A stretch of DNA of 15,841 nt, taken from contig JBAZPX010000023.1 in assembly GCA_041645555.1 (NCBI GenBank), positions 1-15,841 on the forward strand. Direction: 5' to 3'. Source of the DNA: JAQTRU01 sp041645555. Its GTDB lineage: Bacteria > Patescibacteriota > Patescibacteriia > Patescibacteriales > JAQTRU01. The translations under genes and the position numbers were made by a program. Of this stretch, positions 1 through 6,171 are shown one piece after another; the stretch's first letter is position 1; every line of letters starts with the position of its first letter. Under the pieces are notes generated by a model. That model made no database searches. It saw nothing but the letters and a program-made list of their open reading frames with translations, and was not told the origin of the DNA.

Positions 1-116
1 CAATGTACCAGAATGCGCAAGGTGCGCCAGGCGCCCAAGCCGGCGGCGGAGAAGCGGGCAAAGAAGAAAAGAAGGGTGATGAACCGGTTGAAGGTGAAGT
101 GGTTGATAATAAATAA
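1..116 (+). CDS. dnaK: DnaK (Hsp70 chaperone), C-terminal tail only
   Basis: The third frame is open from the window edge to TAA at 114-116 and encodes a Gly/Ala/Gln-rich stretch (YQNAQGAPGAQAGGG) and then an acidic end (EPVEGEVVDNK). This is the usual composition of the disordered DnaK C-terminus, which in the family commonly ends in an acidic E/D-V-V-D-like motif. DnaK is the ATP-dependent cytoplasmic chaperone that works with DnaJ and GrpE. Only about 37 residues are visible, so the ATPase and substrate domains lie outside the window. A dnaJ gene 3.1 kb downstream on the same strand supports the call. The stop codon directly abuts a repeat-bounded cassette. A Gly/Ala-rich acidic tail alone could belong to another protein, so identity rests on composition and context. 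Confidence 0.72.
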   Translation, partial: MYQNAQGAPGAQAGGGEAGKEEKKGDEPVEGEVVDNK

Positions 117-156
117 CCCTCACCCCCCGACCCCTCTCCCGACGTTCCCTCACCCT

Positions 157-204
157 CATTCCCTCTCCCATCGTCCTTTGCGAAAGGTCGATGAGAGAGG
201 GATG
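157..204. repeat. Imperfect hairpin inside the DUF559 cassette
   Basis: The left arm CATTCCCTCTCCCATCG (157-173) pairs with CGATGAGAGAGGGATG (189-204). An inner stem CCTTT/AAAGG closes on GCG. There is no T-run after it, so it is not a typical intrinsic terminator, although it sits just downstream of dnaK and could protect or end that transcript. Confidence 0.55.
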
Positions 205-283
205 ACTAGTTTAATTGATTTAGTGAAATATAATAGGCATAGAGCTGGGGATGAGGGAAAGAGAGGGGAATTAGGGAAGAGAT

Positions 284-679
284 ATGAGTAAAAAAATTAA
301 AGTCCAACTAGCTAGGGGGTTCAGAAAGAATCCGACTGAATCAGAAAAGATAATGTGGAACGCCCTACGGGATAGGCAATTTTTGAATTTAAAGTTTAGG
401 CGGCAATATTTTGTAGATGGTTACCTAATTGATTTTTACTGTTCAGAATTAAGGTTAGCAATTGAGGTTGATGGTCCAATCCATTCGCAGAAAGAGCAGA
501 TAGAAAATGACCAGGCCAGACAGGATATAATTGAGAAAAAAAACATAAAATTTTTTAGGATAAAAAGTAGAGAAATTAAGTTAAATATAAATCAGGTATT
601 GAAAGAATTGGAGGTTTTTATTAAAAAAAATTTAAAATATTTTCCTTCTCCCGCGAAGTACGAGCGGGAGAAGGATTAA
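284..679 (+). CDS. DUF559 endonuclease-like (Vsr-related fold) protein
   Basis: This 131-residue protein has the DUF559 layout. An N-terminal helix region with RKNPTESEKIMWNALRD (14-30) is followed by FRRQYFVDGYLIDFYC (38-53) and the core LAIEVDGPIH (58-67). D50, E61, D63 and H67 are the residues expected at the PD-(D/E)XK/Vsr-like metal site. DUF559 proteins are predicted nucleases, but cellular roles are mostly unknown. The ATG at 284 follows GGGAAGAGAT, a Shine-Dalgarno-like run that is part of the flanking repeat. The last 11 codons (residues 121-131) lie in the 644-674 hairpin repeat, so the repeat encodes the C-terminus. The gene is visibly more AT-rich than neighbouring housekeeping genes, which fits acquisition. 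The family call is confident; activity is inferred. Confidence 0.85.
   Translation: MSKKIKVQLARGFRKNPTESEKIMWNALRDRQFLNLKFRRQYFVDGYLIDFYCSELRLAIEVDGPIHSQKEQIENDQARQDIIEKKNIKFFRIKSREIKLNINQVLKELEVFIKKNLKYFPSPAKYEREKD
644..674. repeat. Perfect 11-bp hairpin overlapping the DUF559 3' end
   Basis: CCTTCTCCCGC (644-654) pairs exactly with GCGGGAGAAGG (664-674) around a 9-nt loop. It lies within the last codons of the DUF559 gene and forms part of the right arm of the cassette. Confidence 0.8.
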
Positions 680-737
680 GGATGAGGGAAAGTCAACTTG
701 TTAAGCACATTTTCAATAATAAATAACGACAAAAAAT

Positions 738-746
738 AGGGGAGGG
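738..746 (+). promoter_or_regulatory. Strong Shine-Dalgarno site
   Basis: AGGGGAGGG lies 4 bases before the ATG at 751 and 10 bases before the in-frame ATG at 757. It supports translation of the 82-codon gene and leaves open which of the two ATGs is used. Confidence 0.6.
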
Positions 747-750
747 AATT

Positions 751-999
751 ATGGTAATGGCAAGAGCTAATGATTTTTTTAATCTGGTGATTATAGCCCT
801 TTTGGCCCTAGTTGTTCTGCCAGCCGGCTATTATTACCTTGGATTGTTTTTGAAAGAGTATTATAAGCCGATCTTGATAGCGGTTTTTATCTTTTCCTTG
901 ATCGATTTATTTATTCTCGGCCCAAGAAGGGAAGAGGACGCTAGGGAGCACGGCGAGGAACGGCTGAAAAAGTTGAAGCAGAGAGGAAAAAAGCCATGA
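751..999 (+). CDS. Small two-TM membrane protein, unknown function
   Basis: This is an 82-residue protein of unrecognised family. Two hydrophobic segments are visible, roughly residues 9-32 (FFNLVIIALLALVVLPAGYY) and 39-57 (KPILIAVFIFSLIDLFILG). A highly charged tail follows (RREEDAREHGEERLKKLKQRGKKP), which by the positive-inside rule should be cytoplasmic. A strong Shine-Dalgarno run precedes the start. Its TGA stop overlaps the ATG of the next small gene (ATGA at 996-999), implying coupled translation and a shared role. I do not recognise a function. Confidence 0.7.
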   Translation: MVMARANDFFNLVIIALLALVVLPAGYYYLGLFLKEYYKPILIAVFIFSLIDLFILGPRREEDAREHGEERLKKLKQRGKKP

Positions 1000-1151
1000 A
1001 AATTCAAGAGATTAACTGGTCTATTCTGGCCGGGTCCGCAGGTGTTATTCTATTCGGGGTTTCAGTTTATCTTATTCTTTCCAAAAACAGTATTTTCCAG
1101 GAAATTTTGTCTGGGCTTATTATTATTTCTACCGGCAAGAAGTTGTTTTAA
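996..1151 (+). CDS. 51-residue membrane peptide, translationally coupled
   Basis: The ATG at 996 overlaps the stop of the preceding gene by 4 bases and the frame runs 51 codons to TAA at 1149-1151. The product starts MKIQEINWSILAGSAGVILF. It has one clear hydrophobic segment (about residues 9-28) and a second weaker one (about 37-46, ILSGLIIIST), ending in KKLF. A purine-rich AGAGGAAAAAA lies just upstream of the ATG. The terminator at 1175-1200 follows directly, so the pair forms a complete short transcription unit. The family is not recognised. Support is the overlap, the hydrophobic profile and the terminator position. Confidence 0.6.
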   Translation: MKIQEINWSILAGSAGVILFGVSVYLILSKNSIFQEILSGLIIISTGKKLF

Positions 1152-1174
1152 CCTTTGGCCGAAGGAAAAATTTC

Positions 1175-1200
1175 GGGGCATGATTCTTATGCCCCCTTTT
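1175..1200 (+). terminator. Intrinsic terminator after the small membrane-protein pair
   Basis: The perfect stem GGGGCAT (1175-1181) / ATGCCCC (1189-1195) encloses a 7-nt loop and is followed by CTTTT. Confidence 0.8.
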
Positions 1201-1245
1201 CATCAGTTATTAATTTATATATCTTATTTATAACTTAAGAATAAT

Positions 1246-1548
1246 ATGGAAAATCAAAAACCGAATACTCCGCCCGCGGGCGCGCAGGAAATAAAAATAG
1301 CGGATAATATTCCCGGAGCCGAATACGCCAACGCGATGCAGGTTAATCACAATAAAGACGAATTTCAGATTATGTTTTTAAATATTTTAGGGATTTCCGG
1401 ACGGGTAACGGGAAAAATCATAACCAGCCCGGGCCATTTTAAAAGGATGATTGCGGCCATGGCGGATAATTTAAAAAAATACGAGGAAAAATTCGGAGAG
1501 GTGGAAAAATCAGCCAGTCCGGAAAAAGAGATTGGATTTAAAGGATAG
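1246..1548 (+). CDS. DUF3467 family protein
   Basis: This 100-residue protein matches the DUF3467 pattern. A short variable N-terminus is followed by YANAMQVNHNKDEFQIMFLN (residues 26-45), a Gly/Arg segment, and ITSPGHFKRMIAAMADNLKKYEEKFG (about 59-84). The family is small, soluble and widespread, with no established biochemical role. The ATG at 1246 has no clear Shine-Dalgarno sequence. It lies 54 bases upstream of the likely start of the PurF-like gene, with no terminator between them, so the two are probably co-transcribed. The N-terminus has an odd PPAGAQ stretch but the conserved core is intact. Confidence 0.8.
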   Translation: MENQKPNTPPAGAQEIKIADNIPGAEYANAMQVNHNKDEFQIMFLNILGISGRVTGKIITSPGHFKRMIAAMADNLKKYEEKFGEVEKSASPEKEIGFKG

Positions 1549-1585
1549 AATCAATTGATAATTGATATAAGTCTGTTCATTCCAA

Positions 1586-1597
1586 AGGAAGAGGAGG
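1586..1597 (+). promoter_or_regulatory. Shine-Dalgarno that fixes the PurF-like start
   Basis: AGGAAGAGGAGG lies 5 bases before the ATG at 1603. The frame is also open to a TTG at 1555, which has no comparable site, so 1603 is preferred. Confidence 0.7.
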
Positions 1598-1602
1598 AAA
1601 GT

Positions 1603-3108
1603 ATGGCAGGAGCTTTAGTTGCTCTTAGCGTAGAAAAAAAGGTTTATGCGGCCAGTGAAGGAAGCGCGAACATTGACCTGGCGTTTGCCACGGATTTGTT
1701 TTGGCTCACCTTCTACCATCATCACTTGATAAACACGAAATTCGGAGGTATGGCGACTTTGTCTCCGGCAGGAGCGGAAGAACCGATTATTGTGGAAACG
1801 CATAGGGGGGAATTCGGCGAGCAGTTCGAGAGAGATCTCGAAATGTTCAGAGCCCCTTTAGGCATAAGCCACATAGGTTCAAGAGTGCGCCAGCCCTATC
1901 TTCTCAAAAGATCTGCTTTTCCGTTTTTCGCCATTTGTTTTGCCGGGCTCGTGAGCAACAGGGAAGAAATTATTTCCATGATCACGAAAACCGGGCATGG
2001 CCTGGGAATGACTGATGATGTGGCTTTGATTGCCCAGCTTATTGTGAAAGCTGGCTGGGACGGCGAGAAAAACGCGGATGAAAATTTCAGAGCCGGCATT
2101 ATTCGCATGACCGAAGAACTTGAAGGAGCTTATGCTCTGGCGATTCTGACGGAAAGAAAAATCTATGTGGTGAGAGGTCCGGACGGGCACGAAGCAATAA
2201 GCCTCGGGGGAAAAAGCGGAGCGATTGTTGCCGCTTCAGAATCTTGCGCTTTTTATAACCAGGGCTTTGAATTCGTAAGAGGCCTTGATCCCGGAGAAAT
2301 GGTTATTCTGGAAAACGGGCGGATGGAGTCGAAGGGGGTTATTCAAACCAAAAAGAAGATTCGGGACCAGGTGTGTTCCTTCGGTCCGGTTTACACTTCT
2401 TTTCCCACGACCGTCTTGTCCGGCATTTCGGCTCGGGAAACGAGAAAAAGGCTCGGCGCCCGTCTGGCTGAGAGAGATATTGCCAAAAGATTTATTCCCG
2501 ATATCGTAATTGATGTTCCTGACTCCGGCAGATTTTCCGGCATCGGTTATCTTGACAGATTTATCCAGGCGATGATTGCCGGGGAAATTACTCGGATGCC
2601 GATATTTGACGAGATTTTGATCAAATATCCGGATGTCGGCCGGAGTTTTGTCCAAAACAACGGGCCGAAGAGAAAGATGGTGGCTAGGAAGAAATTGATT
2701 CCAGCCATTGAAGTTGACCCGGCGGCGATAAAAACGTATCTGCGGGAAGGGCAGAAAAAGATTGTTATTGTCGTTCTGGACGATTCTATTGTCCGCGGCA
2801 CCCAAACGGTGAGCGACCTGGTTCCGAAAATCAAAGCGGCTTTTGCTTCGGTTATGCCGGAAATTGAGATAGAAATTCATTTAAGGATTTCTAATCCCAA
2901 GTTGCTTTCGTATTGCCCTTGGGGGAAAGAACTTAAAAAGGGGGAAGATCTGGCCGCTGTTGACGAGACGGGAAGAGTCAGAAAGTCAGAAGAAATCGCC
3001 AAAAGATTGGGCGTGGCGAGCTGTTTCTTCACAACCGTGGACGATCTGGCAGAAGCTACCGGCGTTCCGCTTGAGCGGTTATGCGTTGACTGCGACAAAT
3101 GCCATTAA
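1603..3108 (+). CDS. PurF-like amidophosphoribosyltransferase, glutaminase site lost
   Basis: From the ATG at 1603 the product is 501 residues, normal PurF length. PurF makes phosphoribosylamine from PRPP and glutamine, the first step of purine synthesis. The C-terminal phosphoribosyltransferase half looks intact: CSFGPVYTSFPTTVLSGIS (258-276), VPDSGR (305-310), VGRSFVQ (345-351) and the PRPP loop VVLDDSIVRGTQT (390-402). Cys258, Cys438, Cys494 and Cys497 fall where Bacillus-type PurF binds its 4Fe-4S cluster. The N-terminal Ntn glutaminase half keeps its fold-level landmarks, such as ASESCAF (211-217) and RGLDPGEMVIL (226-236). However, the chain begins MAGALVAL where PurF has the Cys nucleophile, and the HNG motif reads FAG (113-115). 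Probably not glutamine-dependent. No other purine gene is nearby. A terminator follows. Confidence 0.82.
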   Translation: MAGALVALSVEKKVYAASEGSANIDLAFATDLFWLTFYHHHLINTKFGGMATLSPAGAEEPIIVETHRGEFGEQFERDLEMFRAPLGISHIGSRVRQPYLLKRSAFPFFAICFAGLVSNREEIISMITKTGHGLGMTDDVALIAQLIVKAGWDGEKNADENFRAGIIRMTEELEGAYALAILTERKIYVVRGPDGHEAISLGGKSGAIVAASESCAFYNQGFEFVRGLDPGEMVILENGRMESKGVIQTKKKIRDQVCSFGPVYTSFPTTVLSGISARETRKRLGARLAERDIAKRFIPDIVIDVPDSGRFSGIGYLDRFIQAMIAGEITRMPIFDEILIKYPDVGRSFVQNNGPKRKMVARKKLIPAIEVDPAAIKTYLREGQKKIVIVVLDDSIVRGTQTVSDLVPKIKAAFASVMPEIEIEIHLRISNPKLLSYCPWGKELKKGEDLAAVDETGRVRKSEEIAKRLGVASCFFTTVDDLAEATGVPLERLCVDCDKCH

Positions 3109-3118
3109 ACAATTATTC

Positions 3119-3150
3119 GGAGCCTTGACCTTGGTTAAGGCTCCCTTTCT
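3119..3150 (+). terminator. Intrinsic terminator after the PurF-like gene
   Basis: GGAGCCTTGACC (3119-3130) pairs with GGTTAAGGCTCC (3133-3144), a 12-bp stem with one G-T wobble, followed by CTTTCT. It separates the PurF-like gene from dnaJ. Confidence 0.8.
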
Positions 3151-3171
3151 ACAAATTACAAGTTCATATAT

Positions 3172-3268
3172 ATGGGTAAGGATTACTACCCTAAACCAGA
3201 ACTCTCCCGCTGAGGCGGGATCGTTCGGTATAGGGCAAGCAATATTAAACATGGGTAAGGATTACTAC
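3172..3268. repeat. 18-bp direct repeat of the dnaJ start flanking a palindromic insert
   Basis: ATGGGTAAGGATTACTAC occurs at 3172-3189 and again at 3251-3268, where it is the dnaJ start (MGKDYY). The 61 bases between them hold an imperfect palindrome (3189-3235). Its core is a perfect TCCCGC/GCGGGA stem (3205-3210/3215-3220), with outer arms CCCTAAACCAGAAC and a related reverse complement ending at 3235. The upstream copy opens a 13-codon ORF (3172-3213) ending in TGA. The layout resembles a REP/MITE-like insertion with a target duplication. Confidence 0.75.
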
Positions 3269-4342
3269 AACATATTAGGAGTTGGTAAGAACGCCAGCCA
3301 GGATGAAATAAAAAAAGTTTTTAGGCAGAAAGCGCATCAGTACCATCCGGACAAGGCGGGCGGAGACGAAGCCAAGTTTAAGGAAATAAACGAAGCTTAT
3401 CAGGTTTTAGGCGACCAAAAAAAGCGAGCTCAATACGACCAGTTCGGCTCGGCTTTTGAGCATGGCCAGGCCGGCGGCGGCTTTTCCGGATTTGACGGCT
3501 TCCGAGATTTTTCCGGTTTTGCCAACGGCTTTAACGTTAACTTTGAAGACTTGGGCGATGTCTTTGGCGGCTTAGGCGATATTTTCGGTTTTGGCGGAGG
3601 CAGGCAGAGAGGAACGAGAGCCAGAAGGGGAAACGATATAGAAGTAGTTTTAACCATTGATTTTTTTGAGGCGGTTTTCGGCGCGGAAAAAGAAATCAGT
3701 TTGCAAAAAGTTGTTAAATGCGACAAATGCGGAGGCAATGGAGCCGAGCCGGGCGCAAAAATTGAAACTTGTAAAACCTGCCGGGGTTCCGGCCGGGTAA
3801 ACCGAGTGCAAAGAACGATTTTTGGCCAGATGCAGACCCAAACCGCTTGCCCGGACTGCGCTGGCGAAGGAAAAACCTTTAGCCAGAAATGTTCTAAATG
3901 CGGGGGCCAGGGCATAGTCCGCGAATTAACAAACTTAAAAGTTAAAATTCCGGCCGGGATTGACGAAGGCGAATCCATACGCCTTTCCGGCCAGGGCGAA
4001 GCCGGAGGCAAGGGCGCTTCAGCCGGTGATTTATATTTAAAAATTAGAGTTAAGCCGGATAAGCGCTTTGAGCGCGACGGCTATGATATTAAATCTACAA
4101 GCGAAATAAAATTTAGCCAGGCGGCTTTGGGAGATAAAATTAAAGTGGAAACGGTTGACGGGCCGATAGAATTAAAAATTCCCGAAGGCACGCAATCGGG
4201 CACGGTTTTTAGATTGTGCGACCGGGGCGTGATAAAATTACAGGGACGGGGCAGAGGCGACCATTTAGTAAAAGTAATTATTAAAACTCCGACTAATCTT
4301 TCGCGGAAACAGAGAAAGGCGCTGGAAGAACTAGGGGTTTAG
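3251..4342 (+). CDS. dnaJ: Chaperone DnaJ (Hsp40)
   Basis: This is a complete 363-residue class I DnaJ, co-chaperone that stimulates DnaK ATPase and delivers substrates. In order: J domain (about 1-66) with the catalytic HPD at 32-34; Gly/Phe-rich region (about 69-118); zinc-binding domain with four CxxCxGxG-type motifs (Cys157/160, 174/177, 200/203, 214/217); two C-terminal substrate-binding domains to residue 363. All eight zinc cysteines are present. The frame is open upstream to 2960, but similarity begins at MGKDYYNILG, so 3251 is the start. No clear Shine-Dalgarno precedes it. The 18 bases from the ATG are duplicated 79 bp upstream by a palindromic insertion, which separates the gene from its ancestral upstream region. 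dnaK lies at the left edge of the window. Confidence 0.96.
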   Translation: MGKDYYNILGVGKNASQDEIKKVFRQKAHQYHPDKAGGDEAKFKEINEAYQVLGDQKKRAQYDQFGSAFEHGQAGGGFSGFDGFRDFSGFANGFNVNFEDLGDVFGGLGDIFGFGGGRQRGTRARRGNDIEVVLTIDFFEAVFGAEKEISLQKVVKCDKCGGNGAEPGAKIETCKTCRGSGRVNRVQRTIFGQMQTQTACPDCAGEGKTFSQKCSKCGGQGIVRELTNLKVKIPAGIDEGESIRLSGQGEAGGKGASAGDLYLKIRVKPDKRFERDGYDIKSTSEIKFSQAALGDKIKVETVDGPIELKIPEGTQSGTVFRLCDRGVIKLQGRGRGDHLVKVIIKTPTNLSRKQRKALEELGV

Positions 4343-4396
4343 GAGGCGGGTTTTAGGTGTTAGATGTTAGGTTTTAAGATTTTCTTTTATAATGAT

Positions 4397-4875
4397 ATAA
4401 TATAAAAATAAAATAATAAAATAATATAAAATAATGGAGGGGATAAGTCAAAAACAGCATAGTTTTGAAGATATAAAAGCCTGGCAATTAGCCAGAGATT
4501 TCCGAGAGAATATTTATAAAATTACTAGAATTTTCCCCAAAGAAGAATTATATTGTTTGACAGCGCAGATGAGAAGGGCGGTTATCTCAATAACTTCTAA
4601 TATTGCCGAAGGTTATGGCCGATACAATTTTCAAGAAAATATACAATTTTGTCGAATGGCTCGAGGTTCTCTTATTGAAGTTTTAGACCAGCTTTATGTT
4701 GCTTTAGATGAAAATTATATAAACCGAGAAGAGTTTAATAATTTATATAATAAGGGGAAGAATATAGAAAGAGCTATTAATGGTTATTTAGGATTTTTAA
4801 AAGGACAGCAGTTAAAATATAAAAAGTAAATCAGTTTTTTATATTATTTTATTTTTATATTATTTTATTATTTAG
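4397..4875. mobile_element. Inverted-repeat-flanked cassette with S23-family gene (copy 1)
   Basis: The AT-only left arm (about 4397-4433) and right arm (about 4835-4874) share modules in opposite orientation; the 16-mer TATAAAAATAAAATAA on the left occurs as its reverse complement on the right. They enclose only the four-helix-bundle gene at 4434-4829. A 30-bp stretch of the right arm (4836-4865) recurs exactly at 13318-13347. No transposase is present. Boundaries are approximate because the repeats are low-complexity. Confidence 0.5.
4434..4829 (+). CDS. Four-helix-bundle protein (S23 / 23S rRNA intervening-sequence family)
   Basis: This 131-residue protein matches the S23/IVP four-helix-bundle family. 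HSFEDIKAWQLARDFRENIY (9-28) is the first helix. LTAQMRRAVISITSNIAEGYGR (42-63) is the signature second helix with NIAEGYGR at 56-63. FCRMARGSLIEVLDQL (72-87) and a C-terminal helix follow. The family was first seen encoded in 23S rRNA intervening sequences and resembles the Avd accessory protein of diversity-generating retroelements; a nucleic-acid-binding pentamer is the usual model, but function is unsettled. Here it lies between dnaJ and htrA, away from any rRNA and with no reverse transcriptase visible. Both flanks are AT-only inverted repeats and its codons are AT-rich, suggesting a passenger gene. The ATG at 4434 has no upstream Shine-Dalgarno. Confidence 0.87.
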   Translation: MEGISQKQHSFEDIKAWQLARDFRENIYKITRIFPKEELYCLTAQMRRAVISITSNIAEGYGRYNFQENIQFCRMARGSLIEVLDQLYVALDENYINREEFNNLYNKGKNIERAINGYLGFLKGQQLKYKK

Positions 4876-4886
4876 TTAGAAAAAAT

Positions 4887-6011
4887 ATGAGAACATTAAC
4901 CACGAAAAAACTTTTAATAAGCATCTTTTTGCTCTTGGTATTAGGCATTGGGATAAACTTTTATTTTAACCTGCCGAACCTGAATTTAGCCGGGGCGGAT
5001 AACTTGCGTTTGGACGACCAGGAAGCGACGATATTGGCTATAAAAAAAGTTATGCCTTCAGTCGTGAGCATTATTGTCTACGGGCAGAAAGAGTCGGTCA
5101 GCATTAATCTTTCTACCGGCCAAAAAAGCACTATTAAGGAAAAAGCCGAGCTCGGTTCCGGCACCGGATTTTTAATTTCAGCCGACGGCTTAATTTTAAC
5201 TAATAAACATGTGGCTAATGCCGGCGGAGGCAAAGGCGAATACCGGATAATTCTTTCTGACGGAAAAAAATATTATGCCCAGTTAATCGGCAATGACCCC
5301 TTGAAAGATTTGGCGGTTTTAAAAATTTTTGACAAAAATCTGCCTTACGTAGAATTGGGCGATAGCGATAAACTGCAAGTCGGAGCCACGGTTATTGCCA
5401 TTGGCAATGCTTTGGGGCTTTACCAAAATAGCGTCACTAAGGGAATCGTCTCCGGTTTGGGCAGAAGCCTTGAAGCAAGCGACCAGGCCGGCAATGCCGA
5501 AGCTTTAGATAATGTTATTCAGACTGATGCGGAAATTAACCTCGGCAATTCCGGCGGCCCGTTGATTGACTTATCGGGCAAGGTTGTCGGCGTTAACGTC
5601 GCCGTTGACCAAAGCGGCTCGGCCATCGGTTTTGCTATTCCGGTAAATGATGCCAAGCCGGTAATAAAGAGCGTCAGGGAAATCGGCCGGATTGTCAGGC
5701 CGCGGCTGGGCGTACTCTATACAATGATAACTCCGGAAATAAGGGAACAGGAGAAACTAACCAGAGATGCCGGCGCTTTGTTAATGAAGGGTGAAGACGG
5801 CAGCCCGGCAGTTCTGCCTGATTCGCCAGGGGCCAAAGCCGGGCTCGAAGCCGGAGATATTATTTTTGAAGTTAACGCCATTAAGGTTGAAGGCAATAAT
5901 ACCTTGCTTTCAATTCTCCAGAAATATAAACCGGGAGATAAGATTGGCTTAAAAATCCAAAGAGGCAGCGATGTTTTTACCAAGGTAGTGGTTTTGGATG
6001 AGTTTAAGTAA
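4887..6011 (+). CDS. HtrA/DegP-type membrane-anchored serine protease with PDZ domain
   Basis: The 374-residue protein has an N-terminal membrane anchor or uncleaved signal (residues 8-26, KLLISIFLLLVLGIGINFYF), which places the rest outside the cytoplasmic membrane. A trypsin-like domain follows with triad His108 (LTNKHVA), Asp141 (KDLAVLKI) and Ser222 (GNSGGPLID). The C-terminal third (about 265-372) is a single PDZ domain containing LGVLYTMI, AGLEAGDIIFEVN and YKPGDKIGLKIQRG. HtrA proteins degrade misfolded envelope proteins. Length and a single PDZ fit the DegS/HtrA small-form layout. It sits between two S23 cassettes and is followed by a thioredoxin-like gene. No Shine-Dalgarno is obvious; AT-rich repeat sequence precedes the ATG. 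The function call is secure, while the subtype (DegP or DegS) is not. Confidence 0.93.
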   Translation: MRTLTTKKLLISIFLLLVLGIGINFYFNLPNLNLAGADNLRLDDQEATILAIKKVMPSVVSIIVYGQKESVSINLSTGQKSTIKEKAELGSGTGFLISADGLILTNKHVANAGGGKGEYRIILSDGKKYYAQLIGNDPLKDLAVLKIFDKNLPYVELGDSDKLQVGATVIAIGNALGLYQNSVTKGIVSGLGRSLEASDQAGNAEALDNVIQTDAEINLGNSGGPLIDLSGKVVGVNVAVDQSGSAIGFAIPVNDAKPVIKSVREIGRIVRPRLGVLYTMITPEIREQEKLTRDAGALLMKGEDGSPAVLPDSPGAKAGLEAGDIIFEVNAIKVEGNNTLLSILQKYKPGDKIGLKIQRGSDVFTKVVVLDEFK

Positions 6012-6014
6012 TAT

Positions 6015-6128
6015 AATGCGAATCTACGAATAAATGCCAATCTACGAATTACGAATAATGCGAATAAGTATTCGCGGCATTCGCATTCTTCTGACAATGT
6101 TTAAAAATCACAGAAGCATTCGCATTAA
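6015..6128. repeat. Mosaic palindromic repeat in the htrA-trx spacer
   Basis: GAATCTACGAAT-like units recur at about 6020-6055. GCGAATA/TATTCGC (6060-6066/6069-6075) is a perfect 7-bp inverted pair. GCATTCGCATT occurs directly at 6077-6087 and 6116-6126, and CTTCTG (6088-6093) pairs with CAGAAG (6111-6116). No T-run marks it as a terminator. Confidence 0.6.
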
Positions 6129-6171
6129 TGGTTCATAGAAAGGTTTAAAAATAAATGAACATATTGAACAT

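Larger units (their letters stand above)
117..688. mobile_element. Repeat-bounded cassette carrying a DUF559 gene
   Basis: The outer left arm (117-141, beginning CCCTCACCCC and ending CTCTCCCG) matches imperfectly the reverse complement of 664-688, giving terminal inverted repeats of about 25 bp. A second copy of the left unit lies at 147-169. Inside are an imperfect hairpin at 157-204 and a perfect 11-bp stem at 644-654/664-674. The only gene inside is the DUF559 ORF. The 12-mer ATAATAAATAAC occurs just outside both ends (106-117 and 716-727), which could be a target duplication but is low-complexity. No transposase is present, so any movement would be in trans. The boundaries are inferred from the repeats. 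Confidence 0.5.

Noticed and set aside
13..291. 92-codon frame at the left edge
   Set aside because: It overlaps the DnaK tail in another frame, and its Pro/His/Ser-rich end is just the CCCTCACCC repeat translated.
2236..2880. Long minus-strand frame (214 codons) opposite the PurF-like gene
   Set aside because: A shadow of the codon pattern on the + strand; low-complexity basic product and no matching family.
2960..3250. N-terminal extension of the dnaJ frame by 97 codons
   Set aside because: It overlaps the PurF-like gene, crosses its terminator and shows no DnaJ similarity before MGKDYY at 3251.
3430..4011. 193-codon minus-strand frame opposite dnaJ
   Set aside because: A Pro/Lys-rich shadow of the Gly/Phe and zinc regions of DnaJ.
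4434..4829. Diversity-generating retroelement, because S23 proteins resemble Avd
   Set aside because: No reverse transcriptase, template repeat or variable repeat target is visible near either S23 gene.
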